Assembly (NCBI RefSeq): GCF_030123365.1
Contig: NZ_CP126107.1
Location: 1,473,501-1,537,500, forward strand
Length of the DNA: 64,000 nucleotides
Direction: 5' to 3'
Source: Neobacillus sp. SuZ13
GTDB lineage: Bacteria; Bacillota; Bacilli; Bacillales; Cytobacillaceae
Positions 44,844 to 53,389 of the stretch are shown here, piece by piece; position 1 is the first letter of the stretch, and every line of letters starts with the position of its first letter. The position numbers were made by a program, and so were the translations under genes. The notes under the pieces are model-generated. The model did no database searches. It saw only the letters and a list, made by a program, of their open reading frames with translations, and was not told the origin of the DNA.

Positions 44844-45623
44844 GTGAATACTCAAGAGCTTTTTAGCTTAAAAGGCAAAACAGCCATTATTACAGGCGGT
44901 GGAAGAGGCTTAGGACAGCAAATTGCAACCGTCTATGCAGAAGCAGGCGCAAATGTGGTAGTATGCTCTAGAAATCTAGATGCTTGTCAACAATTCATAG
45001 AAACATTGCAGGAAAAAGGGATTCGGGCAAAAGCTTTAAAATGTGATGTAGCGAATCCGAGGGATATCCAACTGGTGGTCGATGAAACCATGAAGGAATT
45101 TGGCCGGATTGATATTTTGGTTAATAACAGTGGTACCAGTTGGGGAGCTCCTGCTCTAGACATGCCTGAAGATAAATGGGACAAGGTGATGGATATCAAC
45201 TTAAAGGCGGTTTTCCTATTTTCTCAGGCAGTTGGTAAAATTATGGTCGAGCAAAAATCCGGCAAAATTATTAATATTGCCTCAATCGCAGGTATGGGTG
45301 GACAAGACCCTTTAGTGATGGATGCGATTGGGTATTCAGCAAGCAAAGGTGCGGTCATTACCTTAACAAAGGATTTAGCCGTAAAAATGGCACCGTATAA
45401 TGTTCATGTCAATGCCATTGCTCCAGGATTTTTCCCAACAAAAATGGCAAAAGCTATTCTGGACTACTCAGGTGAAAAAATTCTTGAGCGGACACCAGCT
45501 GGACGCTTTGGTTCAGATGATGACATTAAAGGTCCAGCACTATTCTTAGCCTCAAATGCTTCTAACTATGTTTATGGCCATGTACTAGTTGTTGACGGCG
45601 GGACAACTGCCAGTGTACAGTGA
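44844..45623 (+). CDS. SDR-family oxidoreductase (PhaB-like position)
   Basis: The 259-residue short-chain dehydrogenase has TGGGRGLGQQIA (about residues 18-29), NNSG at the NAD site, the catalytic Ser in INIASIAG and Tyr-x3-Lys in YSASKGA, and a C-terminal VDGGTTAS. The position suggests acetoacetyl-CoA or 3-ketoacyl-CoA reduction for PHA monomers, as PhaB does, but the sequence looks more like the gluconate 5-dehydrogenase/FabG-related branch. GTG start after AAAGGAAG. Confidence 0.85.
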   Translation: MNTQELFSLKGKTAIITGGGRGLGQQIATVYAEAGANVVVCSRNLDACQQFIETLQEKGIRAKALKCDVANPRDIQLVVDETMKEFGRIDILVNNSGTSWGAPALDMPEDKWDKVMDINLKAVFLFSQAVGKIMVEQKSGKIINIASIAGMGGQDPLVMDAIGYSASKGAVITLTKDLAVKMAPYNVHVNAIAPGFFPTKMAKAILDYSGEKILERTPAGRFGSDDDIKGPALFLASNASNYVYGHVLVVDGGTTASVQ

Positions 45624-45661
45624 AATAGCAGACACTGACTAGTTAATTAAGAGGGATGTAC

Positions 45662-46135
45662 ATGGAGTCCACACATCAAGATAGAGATTCTTTTTTTAAA
45701 AAAATAGAAGCAGAAATGAACAAGAGAATCCATGCCTCAACAAATAACAGAAAATTCACCATTGCATTTGGAAATGCTTTGGAAGCACATGTGAAACAGT
45801 TAAAAATTCATAGAAGATTAACAACCAGAAGGTTAAATCAGTTAGGCCTTGCAAATAAAGATGAAATAAGTGCTATTTCTGTAAGAATCGTAGATTATGA
45901 GGAAAAGTTAGATTATTTGGACGAATCTATCTATTGGATGAACAAAAGACAGCAAGAGAACCGGAATAAGTTAAAAATGATTCGTGAATCATGGGAAGCC
46001 TTGCAAGCTATTTTGGAAAAGGAAGCAGTGGAAATCCACGCTTGTAAACTAAAAAGCTTGGAAGATGAGTTAATAGAGTTAAAACAATTATTTGATTTGA
46101 ACTTGGAGGAGAATAACCATGACGAAAAAAAATGA
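45662..46135 (+). CDS. PhaR/PhaE-like small helical protein
   Basis: The 157-residue, highly charged, helix-rich protein has no signal or membrane segment. Its centre (TTRRLNQLGLANKDEISAIS and VRIVDYEEKLDYLDE) matches the LNLPTKNDIANVATLTVQAEEKIEALEEQ region of PhaR encoded two genes downstream, that is, the conserved motif of the PHA synthase subunit III_E/PhaR family. It ends in a coiled-coil-like tail. I infer a second PhaR-like or granule-associated protein. ATG follows GAGGG by six bases; it overlaps the next gene by 17 bases. Confidence 0.62.
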   Translation: MESTHQDRDSFFKKIEAEMNKRIHASTNNRKFTIAFGNALEAHVKQLKIHRRLTTRRLNQLGLANKDEISAISVRIVDYEEKLDYLDESIYWMNKRQQENRNKLKMIRESWEALQAILEKEAVEIHACKLKSLEDELIELKQLFDLNLEENNHDEKK

Positions 46136-46742
46136 AAAAGTATTAGAGTTAGAAAATCAAGAAGTAGAGGTTGACGAGGAACAGGATTCATCAAGCTTAG
46201 ATCTGCTTTGGAAGGTAGGATTTAATGAATTAGATGCTTGGGAAGACCGCTTAAATAAACGAGATACACTTTTCTTGGAAGCAGTCAGAAACTACGTGGA
46301 AAAGCTTAAACAGAATCAGGAAAATGCCCTCACCATTTCGGCGCAATTTGGGATGGAACTGAAAGAGTGGGAAAAGGGAGCACGCGAAGAATTACTTATG
46401 ACAACGACTCCACTACAGCAGTTCTTTCCAGTGAAATCATATGAAGAAATTAATAAAGTTGTTGAGGATATTCAAAATAAAACATCACATTTATTATTAA
46501 CCCCAACTCAAGCATTAATTACAGGACAATTAGATGCCTTAGATAAATATGTAGAAACCGTTGAACAGTATATCGCTTATCGGAAAAATGGCAGAGAAAA
46601 ATATATTGAGAGTGTTAAGAAAACAAGCAATGTTTTATATGAAAATCAAAAAGTATTTGTAAATATGTTTGCTAAGCAAGTGAAATCTGCAATCCTGCCG
46701 TTTCAGAATTATATGAAGAATGCAACCGATCAATCTAAATAA
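46119..46742 (+). CDS. Phasin-like granule-associated protein
   Basis: This 207-residue acidic, helix-rich protein lacks a signal peptide or clear membrane segment. It has an N-terminal acidic tail, then amphipathic helices with LDLLWKVGFNELDAWEDRLNK and FFPVKSYEEIN. The size, charge pattern and location between two PhaR-type genes fit PhaP of Bacillus, which coats PHA granules. The family call is by pattern and context rather than a decisive motif. Confidence 0.6.
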   Translation: MTKKNEKVLELENQEVEVDEEQDSSSLDLLWKVGFNELDAWEDRLNKRDTLFLEAVRNYVEKLKQNQENALTISAQFGMELKEWEKGAREELLMTTTPLQQFFPVKSYEEINKVVEDIQNKTSHLLLTPTQALITGQLDALDKYVETVEQYIAYRKNGREKYIESVKKTSNVLYENQKVFVNMFAKQVKSAILPFQNYMKNATDQSK

Positions 46743-46764
46743 TGAAAAAATAGGAGTGGAAGTA

Positions 46765-47331
46765 ATGTCTGGTAAAAAACCTTACGATCCATTTGAATCC
46801 ATTCATAAGCTTAGTCTTTTATGGGAAAAACAGATAAATGATTTTATCTATCATTGGACAGATAACAAGGATTTCATAAAAATGTCTAATACCGGAACAG
46901 AAATTAATTCTCGTTATCTTGAGAAATTCAAAAAGAATCAGGAAGCACTTGCAGGTGTTTTGAATTTACCAACTAAAAATGATATAGCTAATGTTGCAAC
47001 ATTAACGGTCCAAGCCGAGGAAAAAATTGAAGCTCTTGAGGAACAAATCTGGGATTTGCAGGATACCATGAAGTCCCAGAACAAAGAAATCGAGAGTGTT
47101 GTGGAAATTTCAAAAGAAATCATTAAATTAACAAAGCAGCTTAAAACAGAGTTAGTAAAAACGAAAAAAGAGCAAATAGAGACCAAAGAATTAAAGGCAG
47201 AACTCCAAGAAATGAAGTTTGAGTTAATGAAATTAACTAACTTTAAAGAAGAATTCGAGTCAATAAAGGGTCTTCTTGAAAAGAACAAAGAAGTGGATCG
47301 AGAGTTGGCTGGATCAGGGACAGCGAAATAA
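46765..47331 (+). CDS. phaR: PHA synthase subunit PhaR
   Basis: The 188-residue protein is the second subunit of class IV PHA synthase. It starts with KKPYDPFESIHKLSLLWEKQINDFIYHWTDN-like sequence (pattern P-x-x-x-W-E-x-x-x-N-x-x-I-Y), has the conserved LNLPTKNDIANVATL segment and ends in a long heptad-rich coiled coil (about residues 85-175). It pairs with PhaC directly downstream. The ATG follows AGGAGTGGAAGTA. Confidence 0.87.
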   Translation: MSGKKPYDPFESIHKLSLLWEKQINDFIYHWTDNKDFIKMSNTGTEINSRYLEKFKKNQEALAGVLNLPTKNDIANVATLTVQAEEKIEALEEQIWDLQDTMKSQNKEIESVVEISKEIIKLTKQLKTELVKTKKEQIETKELKAELQEMKFELMKLTNFKEEFESIKGLLEKNKEVDRELAGSGTAK

Positions 47332-47351
47332 AATGAAATGGAGGGGTGAGC

Positions 47352-48422
47352 TTGGCAACAGAAGCACCTTTCAAGGGGAGCATTCCGGAGTTTGATTATC
47401 AAAAAGAAGTGGACCGCTGGGCAAATGTGGTTAAACTTTTATCTGAACCTGAACCCAAGGTTGGTCAAACTCCAAGGACTGAAGTATGGAGAAAAAATAA
47501 ATCAGTTTTATGGCATTATCCTGCCAAACAAAAAAAGTATGAGATTCCATTATTTTTTGTGTATTCCCTTTTTAATAAACCATACATTTTAGATATTGAC
47601 CCAAAGAAAAGTGTGATAAAAAACTTAACTGACATGGGCTATGAAGTGTATTTATTGGATTGGGGTACACCAGGCTATGAAGACAAAAAGATTGGTATAG
47701 ATACTTATGTCGAGAAATATTTAAAAACGGCTGTTAAGCGGGCACTTCGCCATTCTGAAGCGGAGGAAATTACTCTCGTTGGATATTGTTTAGGAGGTAC
47801 GATTGCCTCTATCTACGCATCTGTAGCCGAAGAACCAATCAAAAATTTAATCGTAGCTACGGTTCCTATTGATTTCAGTACGTTTGTAGGGCCGGAAAAA
47901 TGGGCGGAAGGTCTCAAAAATGGAGATATTAATCTCGATCATTTTCTAGATATTTATGGGGTTGTTCCCTCTAAATATGTGGAAATGATGTTTAGAGCTA
48001 TTGGTTCGCCAATCTATTTTACCAATTATACCATGCTCTTAAATCGGGCCCACGATCACCGTTATGTTGAAAAATGGCGTCGGATGAATAAATGGACACT
48101 TGATCAAGTGCCTTTTACAGGTGAGGCCTATAAACAATTTGTAAATGAATTAGTAAAAGGTAACAAGCTGGTTAAAGGGGAGTTCATGGTTGGGAAAAGG
48201 GCTGCCGATTTGAAAAATATTCGTGCCAATCTATTCGTGGTCTCAGGGTCTAGAGACAATTTAGTTTTAGAAGAGCAAAGTAAACCAATTATGGATTTAG
48301 TATCGAGCGAAGACAAAACGTATGTTTGTGTTGAATCAGGGCATGTTGGTCTAGCATTATCTGGTTTATTTGCAGGGATTGTTGATCAATGGGCATCTAG
48401 TCGTTCCAATCCGCTTTTTTAA
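47352..48422 (+). CDS. phaC: Class IV poly(3-hydroxyalkanoate) synthase subunit PhaC
   Basis: The 356-residue synthase polymerises hydroxyacyl-CoA into PHA. The lipase-like box GYCLGG has catalytic Cys146; Asp302 in SGSRDNL and His331 in ESGHVG complete the triad. The size (about 40 kDa) and the PhaR partner upstream make it class III/IV, class IV in Bacillus. The start is TTG, seven bases after GGAGGGG; the upstream GTG overlaps this site. It is the last gene of the operon. Confidence 0.94.
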   Translation: MATEAPFKGSIPEFDYQKEVDRWANVVKLLSEPEPKVGQTPRTEVWRKNKSVLWHYPAKQKKYEIPLFFVYSLFNKPYILDIDPKKSVIKNLTDMGYEVYLLDWGTPGYEDKKIGIDTYVEKYLKTAVKRALRHSEAEEITLVGYCLGGTIASIYASVAEEPIKNLIVATVPIDFSTFVGPEKWAEGLKNGDINLDHFLDIYGVVPSKYVEMMFRAIGSPIYFTNYTMLLNRAHDHRYVEKWRRMNKWTLDQVPFTGEAYKQFVNELVKGNKLVKGEFMVGKRAADLKNIRANLFVVSGSRDNLVLEEQSKPIMDLVSSEDKTYVCVESGHVGLALSGLFAGIVDQWASSRSNPLF

Positions 48423-48448
48423 ATAGTTTGGGACAAGTTATTTCTGTA

Positions 48449-48495
48449 GGGCAAGATAGGAGAGGAAGGATGATCCCTCTACTCCTAACTTGCCC
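48449..48495. terminator. Long hairpin after phaC, shared with the convergent hydrolase
   Basis: GGGCAAG and CTTGCCC plus GGAG/CTCC inner pairs form a long two-part stem that overlaps the end of the right flanking hydrolase. No T-run follows, so it may be a weak or processed terminator. Confidence 0.5.
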
Positions 48496-49267
48496 ATTTA
48501 TGTTTGTTTAAAAATGCTCTCAGAACTTTGTTGAATTCATCCTTTGCCTCTAATTTGGCAACATGGCCAGTGTTCCTGAATATGACAAACTCTGAGTGCC
48601 TAATTTGTTTATGCATTAGGAACTGAACCCAAACAGGGATAACTGCATCGTACTGCCCGCCAATAATTAAGGTTGGCACATTAATCTGTGGGAGTAAGTT
48701 TAGGTTATTGACTTGTAAACAAGCTTCCATGGATTTAAAGAAGAATTCACGGTTTGGTTTGTAAAATTTAGAGAAGGTCTCGATATTTTCCTTGCTCCAA
48801 GAATATAGACAAACCTTTGCGGACCTTTCTGCGATCGCTTTAGGAGATTTATTTTCTAGTTGTGCTTTCCGGTATTTTAAAAACAGCTTTCCGAGTTGCC
48901 TTGGAGCATAATGGAAAGTGCTCACAAGCATTAAAGACCGGCACATCCCAGGTGCTTGCCGATAAATTTCTTGCGCAACCATTCCTCCCATCGATAACCC
49001 GCATATGTGTGCGCTTTCGATTCCCAGTTCTTTCAATAGACTAATTACATCAAATGCAAAGTTTTTTATGGATATCTCTCCAGGAGTAGTGTAGTCTCCA
49101 TGTCCTCGCAAATCAGGAATAATTAAGTCATATTGATTTGCAAATTCAAACTGGTTTGCCCAACCCTCCTTAACTTCACCTAGACCATGAATGAAAACTA
49201 AAGGTTCACCAGCACCAAGTCGCAAATAAGGAATTCCGGAGTAACTCTTGAATATTTCACTCAACAT
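48485..49267 (-). CDS. Alpha/beta hydrolase flanking the PHA cluster, right copy
   Basis: The 260-residue paralog of the 41862-42641 hydrolase shares FIHGLGEVKEGW, DLIIPDLRGHG and CGLSMGGMVAQEIYRQAP (Ser near residue 99). The acid and His are in GGQYDAVIP and NTGHVAKLE. It is transcribed toward phaC and ends 63 bases from it. The PHA operon is thus bracketed by two copies in the same direction. A granule-related hydrolase is plausible but unproven. No gene is seen in 49268-49546. Confidence 0.85.
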   Translation of the reverse strand: MLSEIFKSYSGIPYLRLGAGEPLVFIHGLGEVKEGWANQFEFANQYDLIIPDLRGHGDYTTPGEISIKNFAFDVISLLKELGIESAHICGLSMGGMVAQEIYRQAPGMCRSLMLVSTFHYAPRQLGKLFLKYRKAQLENKSPKAIAERSAKVCLYSWSKENIETFSKFYKPNREFFFKSMEACLQVNNLNLLPQINVPTLIIGGQYDAVIPVWVQFLMHKQIRHSEFVIFRNTGHVAKLEAKDEFNKVLRAFLNKHKWAS

Positions 49268-49546
49268 TCATTCCTCCTAGTTGTATAATAACAACTGTTA
49301 TTTCCAATATTTGAATGGTGTAAACGGGTATAAAAGTATGATTATTTTATTATATTTGGAATTGTGGAAAAATATAACATATGGGTGTAAAGTACATATA
49401 TCTGATTTACTTGTCTCAAAGGAAGAATATTATAGTGTATGAATTGAGAAAGTTTTAGCTAAAATGGTGCTGTATTGGAGTACAACTTGCTTGTTTTGAG
49501 TTATGATAAAAGGGTTAAGGATGTTAAGTGAAAATGAGGTTCCCTT

Positions 49547-50689
49547 ATGATAAAAAAATATCTGACATTTCAAAAAAATAATGGAATTGCTCCGTATATT
49601 TGGACGGTTCTTGGCATTTTACCGTTTTACTTTATTTTTCAATCCCCCTCAACCATTGAAATAGTAGTGGGGATATTACTCACATTATTATTCTTTATTC
49701 TTTACCGAATCGCGTTTTTATCTAAAGGCTGGCCCGTCTATCTATGGACGTTGATTCTGATTGGTATATCGATCACTGCCACAAGTCTTTTCAGTTATGT
49801 TTACTTTGCTTTTTTTCTCGCTTATTTTATCGGCAATATCAAAGAAAGAATCGCCTTTTTAACGTTGTATTTTATTCATTTGTTTAGTACTTCTGTGTCC
49901 ATTAACTTCAGTATTGTCATGCAAGAAAAATTATTTCTGCAGCAATTGCCCTTTGTCATTATTATCTGGATTAGTGTCATCCTCCTCCCGTTTAGCATCC
50001 ATAATAGAAAAGAACGTGGTCAGCTAGAAGAAAAGTTACTGGATGCCAACAAACGGATTTCAGAGTTAGTTAAAATAGAGGAAAGGCAGCGGATCGCCAG
50101 GGACCTTCATGATACCCTCGGACAAAAGCTTTCACTTATTGGGTTGAAAACGGATTTGGCCCGGAAGTTAATCTCAAAGGATCCGGAGCAAGCGCGAAAT
50201 GAATTAAAGGATGTGCAGCAAACAGCTCGAACCGCATTAAGTGAAGTACGAAAGATGGTATCGTCGATGCGTGGGATCCGCTTGAGGGACGAAATTGTCC
50301 GTGTTGAACAAATCCTTCACGCTGCTGAAATTAATTTGATCAAAGAAGGAGATTTTACTCCAGCAAAAGTTACGCTGTTAACCGAAAACATTCTAAGCAT
50401 GTGTATGAAAGAAGCAGTAAATAATGTTGTCAAACACAGTGGTGCGAAATCTTGCTTCATAACTATTATTCAGTCAATGCAGGAATTGGTCCTGACAATT
50501 CGTGATGATGGGGTTTTTAAGGGCGAGCAAGAAAAGTTGAAAGATGGCCATGGACTGATTGGTATGAAAGAGCGCTTGGAATTTATAAATGGGAGTCTGG
50601 AAGTTTCGACAAAAGAAGGAACCACGTTAATCATAAGAGTACCAAATGATGTTAAACCAGGGATGGAAAAGGAGGAGAAAAATGATTAA
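49547..50689 (+). CDS. desK: Membrane-fluidity sensor histidine kinase DesK
   Basis: The 380-residue kinase closely follows B. subtilis DesK: an N-terminus MIKKYLTFQKNNGIAPYIWT, about five membrane helices (residues 14-150) and then a dimerisation helix with IARDLHDTLGQ. The phosphorylated histidine is His188, the same number as in B. subtilis. A HATPase domain with GHGLIGMKERLE ends it. In B. subtilis it controls the acyl-lipid desaturase gene des in response to cold. Here no des gene is adjacent. Confidence 0.95.
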   Translation: MIKKYLTFQKNNGIAPYIWTVLGILPFYFIFQSPSTIEIVVGILLTLLFFILYRIAFLSKGWPVYLWTLILIGISITATSLFSYVYFAFFLAYFIGNIKERIAFLTLYFIHLFSTSVSINFSIVMQEKLFLQQLPFVIIIWISVILLPFSIHNRKERGQLEEKLLDANKRISELVKIEERQRIARDLHDTLGQKLSLIGLKTDLARKLISKDPEQARNELKDVQQTARTALSEVRKMVSSMRGIRLRDEIVRVEQILHAAEINLIKEGDFTPAKVTLLTENILSMCMKEAVNNVVKHSGAKSCFITIIQSMQELVLTIRDDGVFKGEQEKLKDGHGLIGMKERLEFINGSLEVSTKEGTTLIIRVPNDVKPGMEKEEKND

Positions 50690-51281
50690 AATTGTGATTG
50701 CTGAAGACCAGCAAATGCTATTAGGTGCCTTTGGTTCACTTCTTAATTTGGAAGAAGACATGGAGGTGGTCGGAAAGGCATCAAACGGTGAAGAAGCCGT
50801 AGCACTCGTAAAAAAATTTCAGCCTGATGTCTGTATTATGGATATCGAAATGCCAGGTAAGAGCGGTCTAGAGGCGGCAGAAGAACTAAAGGGGCTGGGC
50901 TGTAAAGTAATCATACTAACAACTTTTGCTAGAACAGGTTATTTTCAACGTGCGTTGAAGGCAGGAGTGAACGGGTATTTGTTAAAAGACAGTCCGAGTG
51001 AAGAGTTGGCAAGTTCTATCCGTAGTGTAATGTCAGGAAGACGAATTTATGCACCAGAACTTATGGATGATGTGTATGGTGAGGAAAATCCATTAACAGA
51101 CAGGGAAAGAGAAGTGTTGGAGCTCGTTGCAGATGGTAAAAATACAAAGGAAATCGCAGAAGAGCTTAGTATTAAGACAGGAACCGTCAGAAACTACATC
51201 TCAATTATCCTCGACAAACTTGAAGTAAAAAACCGTATCGAGGCAATTACTCAATCCAAAGAAAAAGGCTGGTTTAAATAA
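50682..51281 (+). CDS. desR: Response regulator DesR
   Basis: The 199-residue NarL-type regulator has a receiver domain with phospho-acceptor Asp54 and a C-terminal helix-turn-helix (LTDREREVLELVADGKNTKEIA). Length and pattern equal B. subtilis DesR, which activates des. The ATG follows GGAGGAG and lies inside the end of desK. Its target here must be elsewhere in the genome. Confidence 0.95.
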   Translation: MIKIVIAEDQQMLLGAFGSLLNLEEDMEVVGKASNGEEAVALVKKFQPDVCIMDIEMPGKSGLEAAEELKGLGCKVIILTTFARTGYFQRALKAGVNGYLLKDSPSEELASSIRSVMSGRRIYAPELMDDVYGEENPLTDREREVLELVADGKNTKEIAEELSIKTGTVRNYISIILDKLEVKNRIEAITQSKEKGWFK

Positions 51282-51289
51282 GGAGTGGA

Positions 51290-51318
51290 TGAACGGTGTC
51301 TGGCACCGTTCATTTTTT
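51290..51318 (+). terminator. Terminator after desR built on a GGTGTCTGGCACC repeat
   Basis: TGAACGGTG and CACCGTTCA pair around TCTGG, followed by TTTTTTG. The core is a variant of the dispersed GGTGCCTGACACC palindrome, here acting as a regular terminator. Confidence 0.85.
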
Positions 51319-51349
51319 GTTTCTTCATGGTAAAACGAATCCAAATCCA

Positions 51350-51388
51350 GTACCAAACGGCAGCTAAGCTTCAGCTGCCGTTTGGTAC
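51350..51388. repeat. Perfect 16-bp inverted repeat at a gene end
   Basis: GTACCAAACGGCAGCT (51350-51365) and its exact inverse (51373-51388) are separated by seven bases. The repeat covers the stop codon and last codons of the leftward hydrolase. No T-run follows on the minus strand. Confidence 0.7.
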
Positions 51389-52212
51389 TTATCAATAAAA
51401 TCTTTGATATAATCAAAAACTTCCCTAGGACGTTCTTCAGGAAGGGCATGTCCAGAATCTTTTAAAACAATGAGCTCTGAGTTGGTTAAATCCTTATTTA
51501 ATTTCTCACCAATATTAAGGGGCATTGATTTATCATGATCCCCCCATAGTAATAAACAAGGTGTTTTTATTTGGTTAAGAATTTGGGCGGGCAAGTCTCC
51601 TTCACGATCACGAATCATCCTTGTAAGAGCTACAAATATTTCATCCGTTAAAAACGGTTGTAAGTAACCGTTAATCATTTCATCATTAATAATGGCGTGA
51701 TTATAAAGTGCGTCCTGAAGATTCTTCTTTACTCCCGTCCGTGCAAACCAATATTTTACGAAAAGATGGAAATAGGGTAGGTAACTTGTAATAATCAAAG
51801 GCAATTTTGAGCGTTTGAGATAAGCTGAACTGCAGAGAAGAATAGCTTTGTCCGCGAGTTCTGGCATCATATGGAGGATATTTAAAACAATTTGTCCACC
51901 CATAGAATGACCAATAAACGTCATTTTTTTAAGGCCTAATGATTCTGTAAGCTGGATTACTGTTTGGGCTAAATTTTTGTAGGAATATACATAACGGTTA
52001 CATTTAGCGCTTTTCCCAAATGGTGGAAGATCAATCGATAGAACCTGGTACTCTTTTTTCAATAAAGAAATTAAATGGCGAAATGTGAAGGTGGAAGAAA
52101 GGAAGCCATGTAATAAAACAAACGTTTTTTCAGATGTGTGATTAGGATAAAACTCGTAATAAACATCAATGTTATTTACTGATTGATGACCTGCTAAGAC
52201 AGTTTGTTCCAT
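51364..52212 (-). CDS. Alpha/beta hydrolase, YugF-like
   Basis: The 282-residue hydrolase has LLHGFLSSTFTFRHL (oxyanion loop), IGHSMGGQI with the catalytic Ser near residue 98, acid in LWGDHDKSMP and His in SGHALPEE. These are the marks of soluble epoxide-hydrolase/lipase-like enzymes of the YugF kind. Substrate unknown. It runs convergent to desR with a perfect inverted repeat at its end. No gene is seen in 52213-52480 apart from a repeat. Confidence 0.85.
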   Translation of the reverse strand: MEQTVLAGHQSVNNIDVYYEFYPNHTSEKTFVLLHGFLSSTFTFRHLISLLKKEYQVLSIDLPPFGKSAKCNRYVYSYKNLAQTVIQLTESLGLKKMTFIGHSMGGQIVLNILHMMPELADKAILLCSSAYLKRSKLPLIITSYLPYFHLFVKYWFARTGVKKNLQDALYNHAIINDEMINGYLQPFLTDEIFVALTRMIRDREGDLPAQILNQIKTPCLLLWGDHDKSMPLNIGEKLNKDLTNSELIVLKDSGHALPEERPREVFDYIKDFIDKYQTAAEA

Positions 52213-52407
52213 TAAGATCTCTCACCTACTCCGTAAATAAAATAGATGAGTATAATGTTCCCCAAATTCCGGTACATACACAAAAAATATTGCCATAAAT
52301 AAAAAACCATAAATTTCAGCAATTTATATAAATTTCAAAATAACAGTACAAACAGCCTATAACAATCTGATAAAATTTAATAAAACTGGTTATTTTTGGT
52401 GCAGAGT

Positions 52408-52460
52408 CTATCCATCGTGGACAAATGGAGAGAGTGTCTTTTTGCGGTGCCTGACACCAA
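52408..52460. repeat. Composite repeat with GGTGCCTGACACC, copy at 52.45 kb
   Basis: TATCC...GGACAAATG is followed by GTCTTT and GGTGCCTGACACCAA (core 52446-52458). It is the second member of the composite repeat and lies 21 bases upstream of the ABC ATPase gene. Confidence 0.75.
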
Positions 52461-52480
52461 ATAAATAGGGGGAATATAGG

Positions 52481-53389
52481 TTGTCAATTATTGAAGCGGT
52501 TGATGTGGATAAGGCTTTTAATGGACGTGATATTTTAAAGGGTGTTTCTTTCTCGATTAAGGAAGGTAGTATTATTGGATTGCTTGGACCAAATGGGGCT
52601 GGAAAGACAACGATGATTCGTTTGTTAAATGGAGTCATTAATGCCACGAGTGGTAAGATGAAAGTAATGGGATATGATCCTCAAACAGAGGGTGATAAAA
52701 TCAGAAAGAGGGCGGGGATTGTAACGGAGAGTGCCGCTTTGTACCATGACATGAGTGCATGGGATAATCTAGTCTTTTTTTCTAAAATCTATAATGCCTA
52801 TGATCCGAAGCGTATTACTCATCTGCTTGAGCAATTTGAAATGATTGAGAAGAAGGATCAATTGGTGGGAACGTTTTCAACGGGGATGAAAAAAAGAATT
52901 ACCCTAGCAAAGGCGTTGCTCCATAAACCAGCGCTTTTGTTCCTGGATGAACCCACAAATGGTTTAGACCCTGAAGGGATAAACGATGTGATTCATTACC
53001 TTAAGAAAGTAAATAAGGAAGAAAAGGTCACGATTGTCATCTGTTCACATGTTTTGCACCAACTGGAGACCATATGTGATACTTTCCTGTTTTTAAAGGG
53101 TGGTCAAATCGTTGAGAAGGGAACTAGAAGCGAATTAGAGGATCGCTATTTAACAGAGGTTACCCTATTGGTTGAAACTGGTCTCTTGCCAATTGACCAC
53201 AAGACATACAGGGGCTTTGGGTACATTAGAAAAGATCGGCATATGATCGAGTTTCATCTATCTTCAAAAAATGAAATTCCAGGTCTGCTAAAGAGTATTC
53301 TGAGCGAAACGTGGATCCATTCATGTGAAATTACCAATAGAAGTTTGGAGTCATTATATTTTAAAATAAGGGGGGAAAAACATGAATAA
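52481..53389 (+). CDS. ABC transporter ATP-binding protein (NatA-like)
   Basis: The 302-residue ATPase has Walker A GPNGAGKTT (about residues 37-45), signature FSTGMKKR and Walker B LLFLDEPTNGLD, then a C-terminal extension of about 85 residues. That build is usual for drug or sodium efflux ATPases of the NatA/CcmA branch. The start is TTG after AGGGGGAATATAGG. It overlaps the permease gene by eight bases. Confidence 0.88.
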   Translation: MSIIEAVDVDKAFNGRDILKGVSFSIKEGSIIGLLGPNGAGKTTMIRLLNGVINATSGKMKVMGYDPQTEGDKIRKRAGIVTESAALYHDMSAWDNLVFFSKIYNAYDPKRITHLLEQFEMIEKKDQLVGTFSTGMKKRITLAKALLHKPALLFLDEPTNGLDPEGINDVIHYLKKVNKEEKVTIVICSHVLHQLETICDTFLFLKGGQIVEKGTRSELEDRYLTEVTLLVETGLLPIDHKTYRGFGYIRKDRHMIEFHLSSKNEIPGLLKSILSETWIHSCEITNRSLESLYFKIRGEKHE

